A stretch of 64,000 nt of DNA from an uncultured Bacteroidales bacterium (GTDB taxonomy: Bacteria > Bacteroidota > Bacteroidia > Bacteroidales > Muribaculaceae). The notes under the pieces were generated by a model that saw nothing but the letters and a program-made list of their open reading frames with translations, was not told the origin of the DNA and ran no database searches. The stretch is taken from NCBI GenBank assembly GCA_902785925.1, contig CADAAI010000001.1, positions 62,001-126,000 of the forward strand, written 5' to 3'. Made by a program: the position numbers and the translations under genes. Shown here piece by piece: positions 42,449 through 51,527 of the stretch; positions within the stretch are counted from its first letter, which is position 1, and each line of letters begins with the position of its first letter.

Positions 42449-45400
42449 TTATTTCAAGATCTTTGTTGTGGTTGTCGAGCCATCGCTGTAGCGAGTTACC
42501 ACGATGTTCACACCCTGGAATGGAGTGTCGCTCTCGATACCTGCCACGTTGTAGTAAGTAACACCTACTACCTGACTAGAATTTAGATTCTCGACAATAC
42601 CAGTAATGATAGTGTAATCCTTCGATGAGAAATCAATTGTACCCTCAGCAATATAGTAGTCGAAATCACTACCAGTCACTTCACCTAGACGAGGAGCGTT
42701 AGCAGGAGCAGGAGTAACAACCAATTTCATGTCACTCTCATTAGTCATATCAACTACAAGCTTATATGTACCTGCCGGAACCTTGTATGCACCAGGGTTT
42801 GCATTTTTCTCAAGATGTAACTCCTGTCCAAACAAATCGCCATCACCTGTCACAATCCAACAGTTATCATTGCTATAGAATCCATACCTATTACTGCTAA
42901 TGTCATCCCAACCAGCTCCAAGTTTCTTGGTAAAGCTAAAGAAACCACCATCATCGTTTTGGGCAGCAACAATCTCCACATTTCCAGTATAAACTTTACC
43001 ATCTGTAGAGTAAAGATTACCTATAGAGTTAGATGTCGACCATGAAACATTTTTGCCATTTCCAATAACATAAAGTACCTTTGGCATCGATTCGCCTGGC
43101 TCTTTATTTGTCAATGGGTTATCACTACGAGTGAAATATGCACGCACCTTAAATTGAGCATTGAGTTCATCAAGAGAACCATATTGGTCGTTATCACTTA
43201 GTTTCAGTCGCTCAGCACCGAATGTTGCACGAGTCTCACCTTCAACGGCATCGGCAAACATTGGTTCAGGTGCATTAGTGTCGCCTGGATTCTGTGCTTT
43301 GGCAAATGACACTGAACGCTCACCAATCTTAGGAGCATTTTGGCTCTTCAAATTAGCCATACTCATAGTCAAGAAACTTCCATCATTTTCAGGCAATGTA
43401 AGCTGGTCACCATAGTTGATGTCCTCATAGAGGTACCAACCATTCTCGTCGATTCCACTGATGCGGGCAGCACGTGTCGGGAACATTTCAGTGTTCTCAT
43501 TCAAAATATTATTGGTGTTATCTACATTGCGCCAAGCACGAACCTTATAAAGCTCATAACCTACGGGCACATTCAGAGCCTTGAAGTTCAGCAAGATGTT
43601 GTAGTAAGAATACCACTTATCCCCATCCTGCCATTTTGAGGTACTCATCAATGGATAAGCCTCACTTGGTTCAACAACCTCAACGTCAAGTACACCTGTT
43701 GCAAAAGTCTGCAATGGACCACCGTAGGTGTTGTAGTCGCCACGCTCATCGCCAAAGTAATCTCTACCAAAGGCCTCTACTACAGGAGCATAGGTGTATT
43801 CACTAGCAGAATTATTCTTAATAGGAACCTTGTCAACAAATGTCGCAGTTCCAGAACCATTTTCAACATACACGATGCCACCGCTTACTTCATCACTTGA
43901 ACCTGAATTCATTCTGACAGTATAGTACTCACCTTGGTTATCGGCTTGACCTGTAGGCTGAATATCAACCTCATTATCCTCACCATTCACCTTATCAATA
44001 ATAAAGCCCCAATTATTAGCGCCTACGGTCCAACGGTAAGCATCGTAACGCAGAACTTCAGTCCTAGAAACAAGCTGTACGTCAACATCAAATTCAACAT
44101 CCTCGAGTTGACTGCTGCCATTAGTGTCTTCCAAAACATTGTCCAGTGTCAACGAATTGATATCGGTGTCAGTCTTATAAATTACTACATTGAACAAGCT
44201 GCTGTGACCTTCACCCGTAGGGAATGCATCACCTTCGGCATGTTTGAAGTTCACTGTATAAGCCTCATAGGTGTAACGTCCTGGATGAGTACCATCCGAA
44301 ACACTAGCTGTGAAGTTGTCGCAGAGAATCATTGGCTCATTATTCTTAAAGATAATATAGCCATCCTCATCGACATCATAACTTATTTTCCATGTTTCAT
44401 TACCAGCATCATTTATAGTAACTTGGCCACCATTATTTGCATGATAACCAGCACGATAGGAGTTTGGCCCGGTAGTTAAACCATATGGGAAATCAGTAGA
44501 AGGCTTCTGATTCTTCATCTCAATGGTAAGTTCATTATTACCAGTGAAAGTCGCAGTAGCTATCTCTATCTCACCATCGGCACTCTTGCGCTTGAATGAA
44601 AGTGCGGTCTCATTCACAGTTATATTGACATTTCTAAGACCATCAACATTATTCAACAGCTTGAAGCGATTACTGTAGCAGTTGATCTCTTTTTGCACGT
44701 TAAAGCGGCTGTAGTGCGAAAGTTCAACAAGCGATAAAATCTCAGTTGGGTCAGTACCCTTTATAATGTAGCTCTCCTGGTTTGACCTCTGAAGGCTTAA
44801 GAAGTGCTTGTGCTCACTGTCTTCAGCATCCCAACCTTGGATAGCGTATGTGACCTCAAAGCTTGATTCTTGACGCTGAACAAAAACATCAGTATAAATC
44901 TTATTTTCTGCCTGATCAAGTTTCAGCTTGATTGGTGTCTTATGATCTTCACCTTCTAAGCCTGTTTCTGGATCATAATAAACTACAGTCTTACCATCGG
45001 CAGCAATCTTGGTGTAATATACAGGAACATACTCATTGCGACCTAATCGTTCGTTATAAACAACTTCCAGAAGGTCAAACTCCTGCTGCTCACCTGGCAA
45101 GAAATCATCAAGATTAGTCTTCCAAGTCAATGTCAGGTGATAATAGTCATCTGTAAATGCAGTTGTCTCGGTGATAGGATTCTGATGAATCACGTAGAGA
45201 CCCATAGTTGGCTGAATGTCGCGATGATATCTAAAATAGTCCTGAGTTTGATTTGTGCCAACACCATTAAAGCCACGATCGCTCCAATCAAGCATACGAT
45301 AGTCAGGCACAAAGAACATCATGTCACGAACGTCGGCACAGTCTGCAGAATGACTGTCTGGTCCGTACATCATAAAATGATGACCATCACTAACAAAGGG

Positions 45401-46996
45401 CACATTCGGACAGTCATGAACAACACCAAAGGATTCCATGTTAATCAAATCCCTGTATATATCATCTCTCGCACCTGTCGCTGCATCTCCTGATGAAGAT
45501 ATTGAAGGACTAAACTGCTCAAACATGTGACCTAAGAAAAAGTAAGTATCGATTGCAGGGTCATAATACTGATTAATGTTACTACTACTATTATAAACAT
45601 AGCAAGGATTATTACAAAAATCTGGTCTAGCACTGATACTATAATACGATGTCCTAAACCATTGTAATTGACCTTTAGCAATAAGATAGAACTTGTTCAT
45701 CTTGTCGCAATCAATCTTGAAGAGTGTACCCTTTTCCAAACCATCACCTGTGCGTACAGCCTCAGTAATAATTCGAGCCGATTTGATTGTCTTAGAAAAA
45801 TACTCTCTCAGCTTGGCATAACCTGTAAGGTTCTCATTAAACGTTGTCGCAGGAAGTATTACCTTACCATCCTCAATAACATCTTTAGGTGTAAAGTCAT
45901 CTTGCAATTCAAGCAACAACAGGGTCAAGCCTTCTTCTTCTGGACTGTATTGTTCGGGATCCATATACCAATAACTATAATTGCCAGATGTTTCACCACC
46001 AGCAACAGCTAAATTGCCAGGAATGTCCCATCCAAAAGTATCATCAAAACTAACCGTGCCATTGCTAGCTCTTACCAGAGTTCCTGCTCCAGTATATGCC
46101 ACGTCATCATCATGATCGCTACCACCGGTAGCTGAGAATCCACGCTTCTTGTTTCCCGGGATAGTTGGGTCAGTATAGACAGCCTTCAACATGGCAATAA
46201 TCTGGTCAGGGTTTTTGGCAATATTATGTAGGGTATCTATATGCTCTTGTCCTGTGCCGTTCTCTTTCCAGCTATAAAGTTTTTCTTTATAGAAGTTTAT
46301 GTCTTTAACCGCAATTGTCCGCTCCGAAACAGTTCCCTGATGTGGAGTTCTATAATATATAGTTAAACTTGGAAGGAAATTAACTCCATTATCATTATAA
46401 CCACCATTACTACTGCTATAATAGTATCGGCTCACATTATTTCCCATATTATTTGATCCATACCAATTAACTGTAGGAGCATAATCACCACTATTCTTAC
46501 TGATATCAATGACAAAGTTTTGTCCATTATAGGTATAGGGTTCACTAAAATCAAATTTTACAGTAGTAGTTCCTGATGGCAATTGACCTGTATAGACATT
46601 TGTTGCATTTTCTCTATTTTCTAGCATAACATCGTGATTTGATATGCTGGTTAAAGAAGTTTCACCAACCCTCACTGTAATGCTATTAGTTTGGCCATTG
46701 GTAGGATTAGCAACAGATGCGTTTGTATGAAAGGCAATTCCCACAATTTCTGTTCCTTCAGCAAGCCCCATACGAGTACTTGAATAAATCATTTGTCCTT
46801 CACATGTCGTTCTGCCCAAACGACTTGCATAAATAGGCAAATACGCATTAGTACTGTTTCCACTCACGACATCTTTGTTGTAGTAGTCGTGAATCTGCCC
46901 CCCAAGTTTTTGTGATGGGGTGTTCTGTGCCGCTACAGGCTGCCACAGGGGCAAGGCGATAGCGGCGATTAGTAGTAATCTCAGAATACGTGTCAT
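42449..46996 (-). CDS. Large secreted protein with C-terminal sorting-like domain (1515 aa)
   Basis: A 1515-residue exported protein with a signal peptide (1-23, ending PVAAQ). The body is beta-rich, with no catalytic motif that I recognise; residues about 60-230 look like a fibronectin- or jelly-roll-type module (CEGQMIYSSTRMGL, SGTTTVKFDFSEPYTYNGQNFV). The last ~45 residues (VVGVTYYNVAGIESDTPFQGVNIVVTRYSDG...TTKILK) fit the short C-terminal sorting pattern of T9SS-linked proteins. It is probably a surface or secreted protein. It stands alone; 450 bases follow upstream with little content, and no clear -7 box was found. Confidence 0.78.
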   Translation of the reverse strand: MTRILRLLLIAAIALPLWQPVAAQNTPSQKLGGQIHDYYNKDVVSGNSTNAYLPIYASRLGRTTCEGQMIYSSTRMGLAEGTEIVGIAFHTNASVANPTNGQTNSITVRVGETSLTSISNHDVMLENRENATNVYTGQLPSGTTTVKFDFSEPYTYNGQNFVIDISKNSGDYAPTVNWYGSNNMGNNVSRYYYSSSNGGYNDNGVNFLPSLTIYYRTPHQGTVSERTIAVKDINFYKEKLYSWKENGTGQEHIDTLHNIAKNPDQIIAMLKAVYTDPTIPGNKKRGFSATGGSDHDDDVAYTGAGTLVRASNGTVSFDDTFGWDIPGNLAVAGGETSGNYSYWYMDPEQYSPEEEGLTLLLLELQDDFTPKDVIEDGKVILPATTFNENLTGYAKLREYFSKTIKSARIITEAVRTGDGLEKGTLFKIDCDKMNKFYLIAKGQLQWFRTSYYSISARPDFCNNPCYVYNSSSNINQYYDPAIDTYFFLGHMFEQFSPSISSSGDAATGARDDIYRDLINMESFGVVHDCPNVPFVSDGHHFMMYGPDSHSADCADVRDMMFFVPDYRMLDWSDRGFNGVGTNQTQDYFRYHRDIQPTMGLYVIHQNPITETTAFTDDYYHLTLTWKTNLDDFLPGEQQEFDLLEVVYNERLGRNEYVPVYYTKIAADGKTVVYYDPETGLEGEDHKTPIKLKLDQAENKIYTDVFVQRQESSFEVTYAIQGWDAEDSEHKHFLSLQRSNQESYIIKGTDPTEILSLVELSHYSRFNVQKEINCYSNRFKLLNNVDGLRNVNITVNETALSFKRKSADGEIEIATATFTGNNELTIEMKNQKPSTDFPYGLTTGPNSYRAGYHANNGGQVTINDAGNETWKISYDVDEDGYIIFKNNEPMILCDNFTASVSDGTHPGRYTYEAYTVNFKHAEGDAFPTGEGHSSLFNVVIYKTDTDINSLTLDNVLEDTNGSSQLEDVEFDVDVQLVSRTEVLRYDAYRWTVGANNWGFIIDKVNGEDNEVDIQPTGQADNQGEYYTVRMNSGSSDEVSGGIVYVENGSGTATFVDKVPIKNNSASEYTYAPVVEAFGRDYFGDERGDYNTYGGPLQTFATGVLDVEVVEPSEAYPLMSTSKWQDGDKWYSYYNILLNFKALNVPVGYELYKVRAWRNVDNTNNILNENTEMFPTRAARISGIDENGWYLYEDINYGDQLTLPENDGSFLTMSMANLKSQNAPKIGERSVSFAKAQNPGDTNAPEPMFADAVEGETRATFGAERLKLSDNDQYGSLDELNAQFKVRAYFTRSDNPLTNKEPGESMPKVLYVIGNGKNVSWSTSNSIGNLYSTDGKVYTGNVEIVAAQNDDGGFFSFTKKLGAGWDDISSNRYGFYSNDNCWIVTGDGDLFGQELHLEKNANPGAYKVPAGTYKLVVDMTNESDMKLVVTPAPANAPRLGEVTGSDFDYYIAEGTIDFSSKDYTIITGIVENLNSSQVVGVTYYNVAGIESDTPFQGVNIVVTRYSDGSTTTTKILK

Positions 46997-47162
46997 AAAT
47001 AAAAAATTTTAGATAAAGTTTTTAAAAACAATTATTTATACTCTCTATGATACATTTTTATACAAAAGGCAAAACTTAAAGCACGCAGTCTTTTCCCTAT
47101 TCCAGTCATTTTAGACCATCATAACATATAATGGTTTAAGGGTGTTAATAACTTGTGTGTTA

Positions 47163-47330
47163 TTATGTTCCTTTGCTTCCTGCAAGTGCATTCATCGCCT
47201 TGAACCCACAAACTTGCCTCTGCAACGCTTGTGCTGCGCTGTTGTCTCGGCCGATGGTCTTGATTTCGCCTAATTCACAGTTGTTTACGATTCTTTTCAG
47301 TTTAGCAAATCGTCAATCTATAACCATCAT
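47163..47330 (-). pseudogene. Small frame (56 codons) with an in-frame TGA and its own -7 box
   Basis: A -7 box TAATTTTG (47369-47376, minus) is followed 38 bases later by ATG-ATG at 47330. The sixth codon is TGA, after which the same frame is open for 49 more codons (RFAKLKRIVNNCELGEIKTIG... to NALAGSKGT) and then stops at 47163. The stretch is less AT-rich than its surroundings. It is either a decayed small gene or a noncoding RNA. I do not recognise the peptide. Confidence 0.4.
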
Positions 47331-47510
47331 TTTTTTATGCCTCAATTACAACAGGCTATAATATAGTACAAAATTACATTTTTTCTTGGAAATAATGACC
47401 ATTTCGCGTTAAAAAAAAGCTGGTTCGTCGAATAATTTAACAATAATTAACAGACTTGAGTCTAATTGAAATATTTTCAATAAAAATGCACAATGATTCT
47501 ATAGCATAAA

Positions 47511-47555
47511 CTAGAGGAACTAGAAATTCTAGACAATCTAGATTTTCTAGTTCTC
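47511..47555. repeat. Nonamer array after the RlmI-type gene
   Basis: Five units: CTAGAGGAA, CTAGAAATT, CTAGACAAT, CTAGATTTT, CTAGTTCTC, ending 34 bases beyond the gene's stop at 47589. Confidence 0.75.
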
Positions 47556-47588
47556 AGGAAATTAAGGTCTTAATGTTTTATGATCTGG

Positions 47589-48773
47589 CTACTCGACGTA
47601 GAGGACAAGGCCTTTGAGGTATTCGCCCTCTGGGTGGTAGATGTTGATGGGGTGGTCGGCTGGCTGGGTGAGCTGGTGCAGGATGCGCACCTTGCGGCGG
47701 CTCTGAGCTGCCGCACTGAAGACAGCGAGCCTGAACTGCTCCTTGCTAACCGCCTGCGAGCACGAGAATGTAAACAGCACTCCCCCACTCTGGATTTTAG
47801 CGAACGCCTTGGCATTGAGGCGCCTATAGCCAATCAGAGCATTCTTGAGTGCACTCTTGTGCTTGGCAAAAGCGGGCGGGTCGAGGATGATAAGGTCGTA
47901 AGCGTCGCGCTCCATGTTGTCGAGATAGTCGAATGCGTCCTGAGCAAACGCTTTGTGACGCTCATCGCCTGGATAGTTGAGCTCGACGTTGCGCTCGGTG
48001 AGCATCACTGCCTTGCCCGAGCTGTCGACCGAATGCACCAACTGTGCACCACCACGCATAGCATAGAACGAGAATCCACCGGTGTAGCAGAACATGTTGA
48101 GCACGCGACGATCCTTGCAGTAACGCTCGAGCAGGGCGCGGTTCTCGCGCTGGTCGACGAAGAAACCTGTCTTCTGTCCGCGCAGCCAGTCCACATGGAA
48201 TTTGAGGCCATTCTCCATTGCCACATCAGTGTCGAACTCGCCTATAAGGTATTGATTCTCAGGGTCGAGATGCGCCTTATAGGGCAATGTTGTCTCGCTC
48301 TTATAATACACATTAATTATATTAGCGTCGGGCAAATTCACAAGTGCCTGAGCGATTGATTTGCGCGCAAAGTGCATACCAGGCGAGTGAGCCTGGATGA
48401 CGGCAGTGCTGCCATATACATCGATCACGAGACCGGGCAAGAAGTCGCCCTCACCGTGAACTAATCGAAATGAATTGTTGTCGGGACGCACGAGACCTAG
48501 CGCCTGACGCACGCGCCACGCCTGCACGAGGCGGTCGCTGTAGAAAGCGTCGTCGATGGCGGTATCGCCCCAAGCGAGGATGCGCACCATGATGCTACCC
48601 ACCTGGAAATGACCATTGCCAATGTGTGTGCCATCGCTGGCGAATACCGAAACGAGGTCGCCCTCCTCGATGCTGTCGTCGGCACTGGCAATGGCTCCCG
48701 AGAACACCCAAGGATGGAATCGCTTGAGCGACTCCTCCTTGCCACGCCGCAGGGTTATCTTCTTATAGTTCAC
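47589..48773 (-). CDS. rlmI: Class I SAM-dependent rRNA methyltransferase with PUA domain (RlmI-like)
   Basis: A 394-residue RlmI/RlmO-like cytosine-5 methyltransferase. The PUA domain is at about 5-80 (RRGKEESLKRFHPWVFSGAI), and the Rossmann fold at about 165-394 includes NMFCYTGGFSFYA (SAM motif I) and ILDPPAFAKHK (the catalytic Pro-Pro loop). The start is GTG at 48773; this codon lies inside the heptamer array that fills its leader. It follows rseP by 55 bases. Confidence 0.88.
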   Translation of the reverse strand: MNYKKITLRRGKEESLKRFHPWVFSGAIASADDSIEEGDLVSVFASDGTHIGNGHFQVGSIMVRILAWGDTAIDDAFYSDRLVQAWRVRQALGLVRPDNNSFRLVHGEGDFLPGLVIDVYGSTAVIQAHSPGMHFARKSIAQALVNLPDANIINVYYKSETTLPYKAHLDPENQYLIGEFDTDVAMENGLKFHVDWLRGQKTGFFVDQRENRALLERYCKDRRVLNMFCYTGGFSFYAMRGGAQLVHSVDSSGKAVMLTERNVELNYPGDERHKAFAQDAFDYLDNMERDAYDLIILDPPAFAKHKSALKNALIGYRRLNAKAFAKIQSGGVLFTFSCSQAVSKEQFRLAVFSAAAQSRRKVRILHQLTQPADHPINIYHPEGEYLKGLVLYVE

Positions 48774-48808
48774 AGTTATGAGTTATTAGTTATTAGTTTT
48801 TAGTTGTC
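48767..48808 (-). repeat. Heptamer array spanning the rlmI start codon
   Basis: Six units on the plus strand: AGTTCAC, AGTTATG, AGTTATT, AGTTATT, AGTTTTT, AGTTGTC. In the mRNA sense they read AACTAAA-AACTAAT-AACTAAT-AACTCAT-AACTGTG-AACTATA-like, with the GTG start inside the fifth unit. Confidence 0.75.
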
Positions 48809-48825
48809 TAGAAAAACCAGATTTT
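48808..48825. repeat. Two nonamer units between rseP and rlmI
   Basis: CTAGAAAAA and CCAGATTTT, directly next to the heptamer array. The second unit also occurs in the grpE-dnaJ array. Confidence 0.5.
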
Positions 48826-48828
48826 GCA

Positions 48829-50205
48829 TTAATTGATGAAAGGCTTGATGATCCAGCGGTAGATATCGTTTCCGTTGGCCCATAGGAGGAGGGCAAAGAG
48901 GATAGCCATACCCACCATCTGAGAACGCTCAAGGAACTTTTCGCTAGGTTTGCGCCTGAAGATAATCTCATAGAGCAGGAACATCACATGACCGCCGTCA
49001 AGAGCAGGGATAGGCAGGATGTTCATAAACGCGAGAATTACCGACAGAAATGCAGTGAGGTCCCAGAAGCTATACCAGTTCCACTTGTCGGGGAAGATGC
49101 TGCCAATGGTGCCAAATCCGCCTAGGCTCTGAGCTCCTTCCTTAGAGAATAGCAACTTTAGGCTACTCACATAGTTCACCATCTTGGTCCATCCCATCTC
49201 AATGCCTCGTGGAATAGACTCAAGAAAGCCATAGGACTTTGACTCCACATTGAAAATTTTTGTCACATTCCGCAGCCCTATGCCTATCTTGCCAGCATCG
49301 CTCACCGCAACATTGGCGCTGTCGAGCTTGCCGTCACGCATAAACGACATTTGCACCGTCTTGCCCTTGTGCTCCATAAGCTGAGCGGTGAACGTGCTGA
49401 AGTCGGCTGCATCGACCGTATCGATCTTCAGAATCATATCACCCTTCTTGAGACCAGCTTTGTCGGCTCCATCACCGGGCATAGTGGTCTCGACAACCAC
49501 AGGAATGCGATAGTCCATAAAAGGCTCGCCCTGCTTGGCATCTTCCTCGGCATCAAAGATGAACTTATCGGGAATGTTAACGGTCACAGTATCACTACCA
49601 TTGCGCAACAACTTAACCTGCTTGGCAGTAGTAATGGCCTGAACCTCATCGCTGTTAAGATAGTGAAGTTGACGACCGTCGGCGCTCAATGGGATGTCTC
49701 CATCACGGAAACCAATCTTCTCGGCGCTCTGGCAGAAGTTCATACCCATTTCGGCATTCTTGTAAGGAATATATTGCTCTCCCCAGTAGTATACCATACC
49801 AGCATAGATAATAATGGCAAGCAAGAAATTGTTTACTACACCGCCTATCATGATGAGCAAGCGTTGCCATGCAGGCTTAGAGCGGAACTCCCAAGGCTGT
49901 TCGGGCTGTTTCATCTGCTCAAGGTCCATCGACTCGTCGATCATTCCTGCAATCTTGCAGTAGCCACCCAGGGGCAACCAGCCCACGCCATACTCGGTGT
50001 CGCTTTTCTTGGGTTTAAACTTTAATAGACTACCATCCCAATTAATACCTAACTTCTTAAGTCCAATATCAAAGAAAAGGTAGAACTTCTCAACTTTCAC
50101 GCCAAAGATTCTTGCCCACATAAAATGGCCAAGCTCGTGAATGAACACGAGCAAGCCCAATGAGGCAATCATCTGTAAGGCTTTAATCCAAAATGTAGTG
50201 GTCAT
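48829..50205 (-). CDS. rseP: RIP metalloprotease RseP (site-2 protease)
   Basis: A 458-residue intramembrane zinc protease. The first membrane span carries H23-E-L-G-H27, two PDZ-like domains fill the middle (about 170-330), and the last spans contain NILPIPALDGGH, the third zinc ligand region. It would cut membrane anti-sigma factors or remnant signal peptides; the anti-sigma protein at 17151 is a candidate substrate. dxr lies upstream, as in many bacteria. The leader carries a heptamer and a nonamer array. Confidence 0.94.
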   Translation of the reverse strand: MTTTFWIKALQMIASLGLLVFIHELGHFMWARIFGVKVEKFYLFFDIGLKKLGINWDGSLLKFKPKKSDTEYGVGWLPLGGYCKIAGMIDESMDLEQMKQPEQPWEFRSKPAWQRLLIMIGGVVNNFLLAIIIYAGMVYYWGEQYIPYKNAEMGMNFCQSAEKIGFRDGDIPLSADGRQLHYLNSDEVQAITTAKQVKLLRNGSDTVTVNIPDKFIFDAEEDAKQGEPFMDYRIPVVVETTMPGDGADKAGLKKGDMILKIDTVDAADFSTFTAQLMEHKGKTVQMSFMRDGKLDSANVAVSDAGKIGIGLRNVTKIFNVESKSYGFLESIPRGIEMGWTKMVNYVSSLKLLFSKEGAQSLGGFGTIGSIFPDKWNWYSFWDLTAFLSVILAFMNILPIPALDGGHVMFLLYEIIFRRKPSEKFLERSQMVGMAILFALLLWANGNDIYRWIIKPFIN

Positions 50206-50209
50206 TTAT

Positions 50210-50237
50210 AGTTTTTAGTTTATAATTCTTAGTTGTG
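50210..50237 (-). repeat. Heptamer array in the rseP leader
   Basis: AGTTTTT, AGTTTAT, AATTCTT, AGTTGTG on the plus strand, ending five bases from the ATG (50205). Confidence 0.65.
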
Positions 50238-50242
50238 GTGAG

Positions 50243-50287
50243 CTAGAACTCCTAGGTCGTATAGAATCTATAGAAGTTCTAGATTTA
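50243..50287. repeat. Nonamer array between dxr and rseP
   Basis: CTAGAACTC, CTAGGTCGT, ATAGAATCT, ATAGAAGTT, CTAGATTTA; starts five bases after the heptamer array. Confidence 0.7.
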
Positions 50288-50325
50288 CCCAAAACGAGAG
50301 TCAGAGCAATAAATTCAGCTCAACC

Positions 50326-51486
50326 CTATTTATTTATCAAATTTTCGGCATAGTCGCGAGCCTCGGCGTTGGTCGCAACGTAGTCGTCATAGGTGGGAGA
50401 GGCAATAAATGGAGCCCACGCCATCGTGCGCTCTATAGTGTTGTATATGTCGTTAAAGCCTATCTTGTCGGCGAGGAAAGCCGCTACAGCAATTTCATTA
50501 GCCGCGTTCATCACACATGGCACATTGCCACCACGGCGAGCTGCCTCGTAAGCGGTGCCAAGCAGCGGGAATTTCTCGAAATCGGGTTCCTCAAATGTGA
50601 GCGAAGCATAGTCGGCAATTGTCATTCGGGGCTCGTTGGTTGCCAGTCGTCCCGGCAAACCTAGAGCATAGCGAATGGGCAGGTGCATGTCGGGCAGACC
50701 CAGCTGCGCCTTAACCGAGCCGTCGACAAACTCCACCATAGAGTGTACAATCGACTGCGGATGCACCACGATGTCGATGTGCTCTTGCGAGATGCCGTAG
50801 AGCCACTTAGCCTCAATCATCTCGAAGCCCTTGTTCATCATCGTGGCACTGTCGATAGTGATTTTGGCACCCATCGCCCAGTTGGGATGTCGCAGAGCGT
50901 CGTCCTTGGTCACAGTGGCAAGCCTTTCGCGCGGAAAGGTGCGGAAAGGACCTCCCGAGGCCGTGAGAATGAGGCGCGACACATTGCCGATGTCCTCACC
51001 CACCAGGCACTGATAGAAAGCGCCATGCTCGCTATCAACGGGATAGAGCACCGAGTCCGAGTTCTTGAGCAACTCATTGATGAGCTCACCCGCCACCACA
51101 AGGGTCTCCTTGTTGGCGAGAGCAATCTTCTTGCCCGCCTTGATGGCTGAAATAGTAGAGGCGAGACCGCTGTAACCCACCATGGCGGTCACCACAGTGT
51201 CGACCTCGGGCAATGCCACAAGCTCCGACACCACGCTATCGCCAGTGTGCACAGCTATTCCTGTGCCTTCGAGCGCCACTTTCACTTTGTCGTAAAGGTC
51301 GGCGCTGGCAATCACCACATTGCGTGGCTTAAACTGCAATGCCTGCTCAATTAGCAAGTTGGCACTACGGTTAGCCACCAGCAAGTCCACCTCAAAGAGT
51401 TGTGGATACTCGGCAACAATGTCGAGCGTCTGCCTCCCAATCGAGCCAGTGCTACCCAGAACGGCTAATTTTCTCTTTTGCTCCAC
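50326..51486 (-). CDS. dxr: 1-deoxy-D-xylulose 5-phosphate reductoisomerase
   Basis: A 386-residue enzyme for the second step of the MEP isoprenoid route. The N-terminal NADPH-binding motif is LAVLGSTGSIGRQTLDIV; the metal and substrate motifs are PVDSEHGAFYQCL, LTASGGPFR and KITIDSATMMNKGFEMIEA. The start is GTG at 51486 (GTG-GAG-CAA). rseP is next downstream. Confidence 0.96.
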   Translation of the reverse strand: MEQKRKLAVLGSTGSIGRQTLDIVAEYPQLFEVDLLVANRSANLLIEQALQFKPRNVVIASADLYDKVKVALEGTGIAVHTGDSVVSELVALPEVDTVVTAMVGYSGLASTISAIKAGKKIALANKETLVVAGELINELLKNSDSVLYPVDSEHGAFYQCLVGEDIGNVSRLILTASGGPFRTFPRERLATVTKDDALRHPNWAMGAKITIDSATMMNKGFEMIEAKWLYGISQEHIDIVVHPQSIVHSMVEFVDGSVKAQLGLPDMHLPIRYALGLPGRLATNEPRMTIADYASLTFEEPDFEKFPLLGTAYEAARRGGNVPCVMNAANEIAVAAFLADKIGFNDIYNTIERTMAWAPFIASPTYDDYVATNAEARDYAENLINK

Positions 51487-51527
51487 GAAGATAAGCTTTA
51501 AAGGTTAAAGACTATCAGAGTGTAAAA

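Larger units (their letters stand above)
46997..47588. other. 592-bp spacer with a possible small broken gene and a nonamer array
   Basis: Apart from the small frame at 47163-47330 and the array at 47511-47555 the spacer is AT-rich and empty. The plus-strand frame at 47155-47361 looks like a shadow of the minus-strand one. Confidence 0.5.

Noticed and set aside
47155..47361. 68-residue plus-strand frame
   Set aside because: No plus-strand promoter; it is the shadow of the minus-strand stretch with a -7 box.
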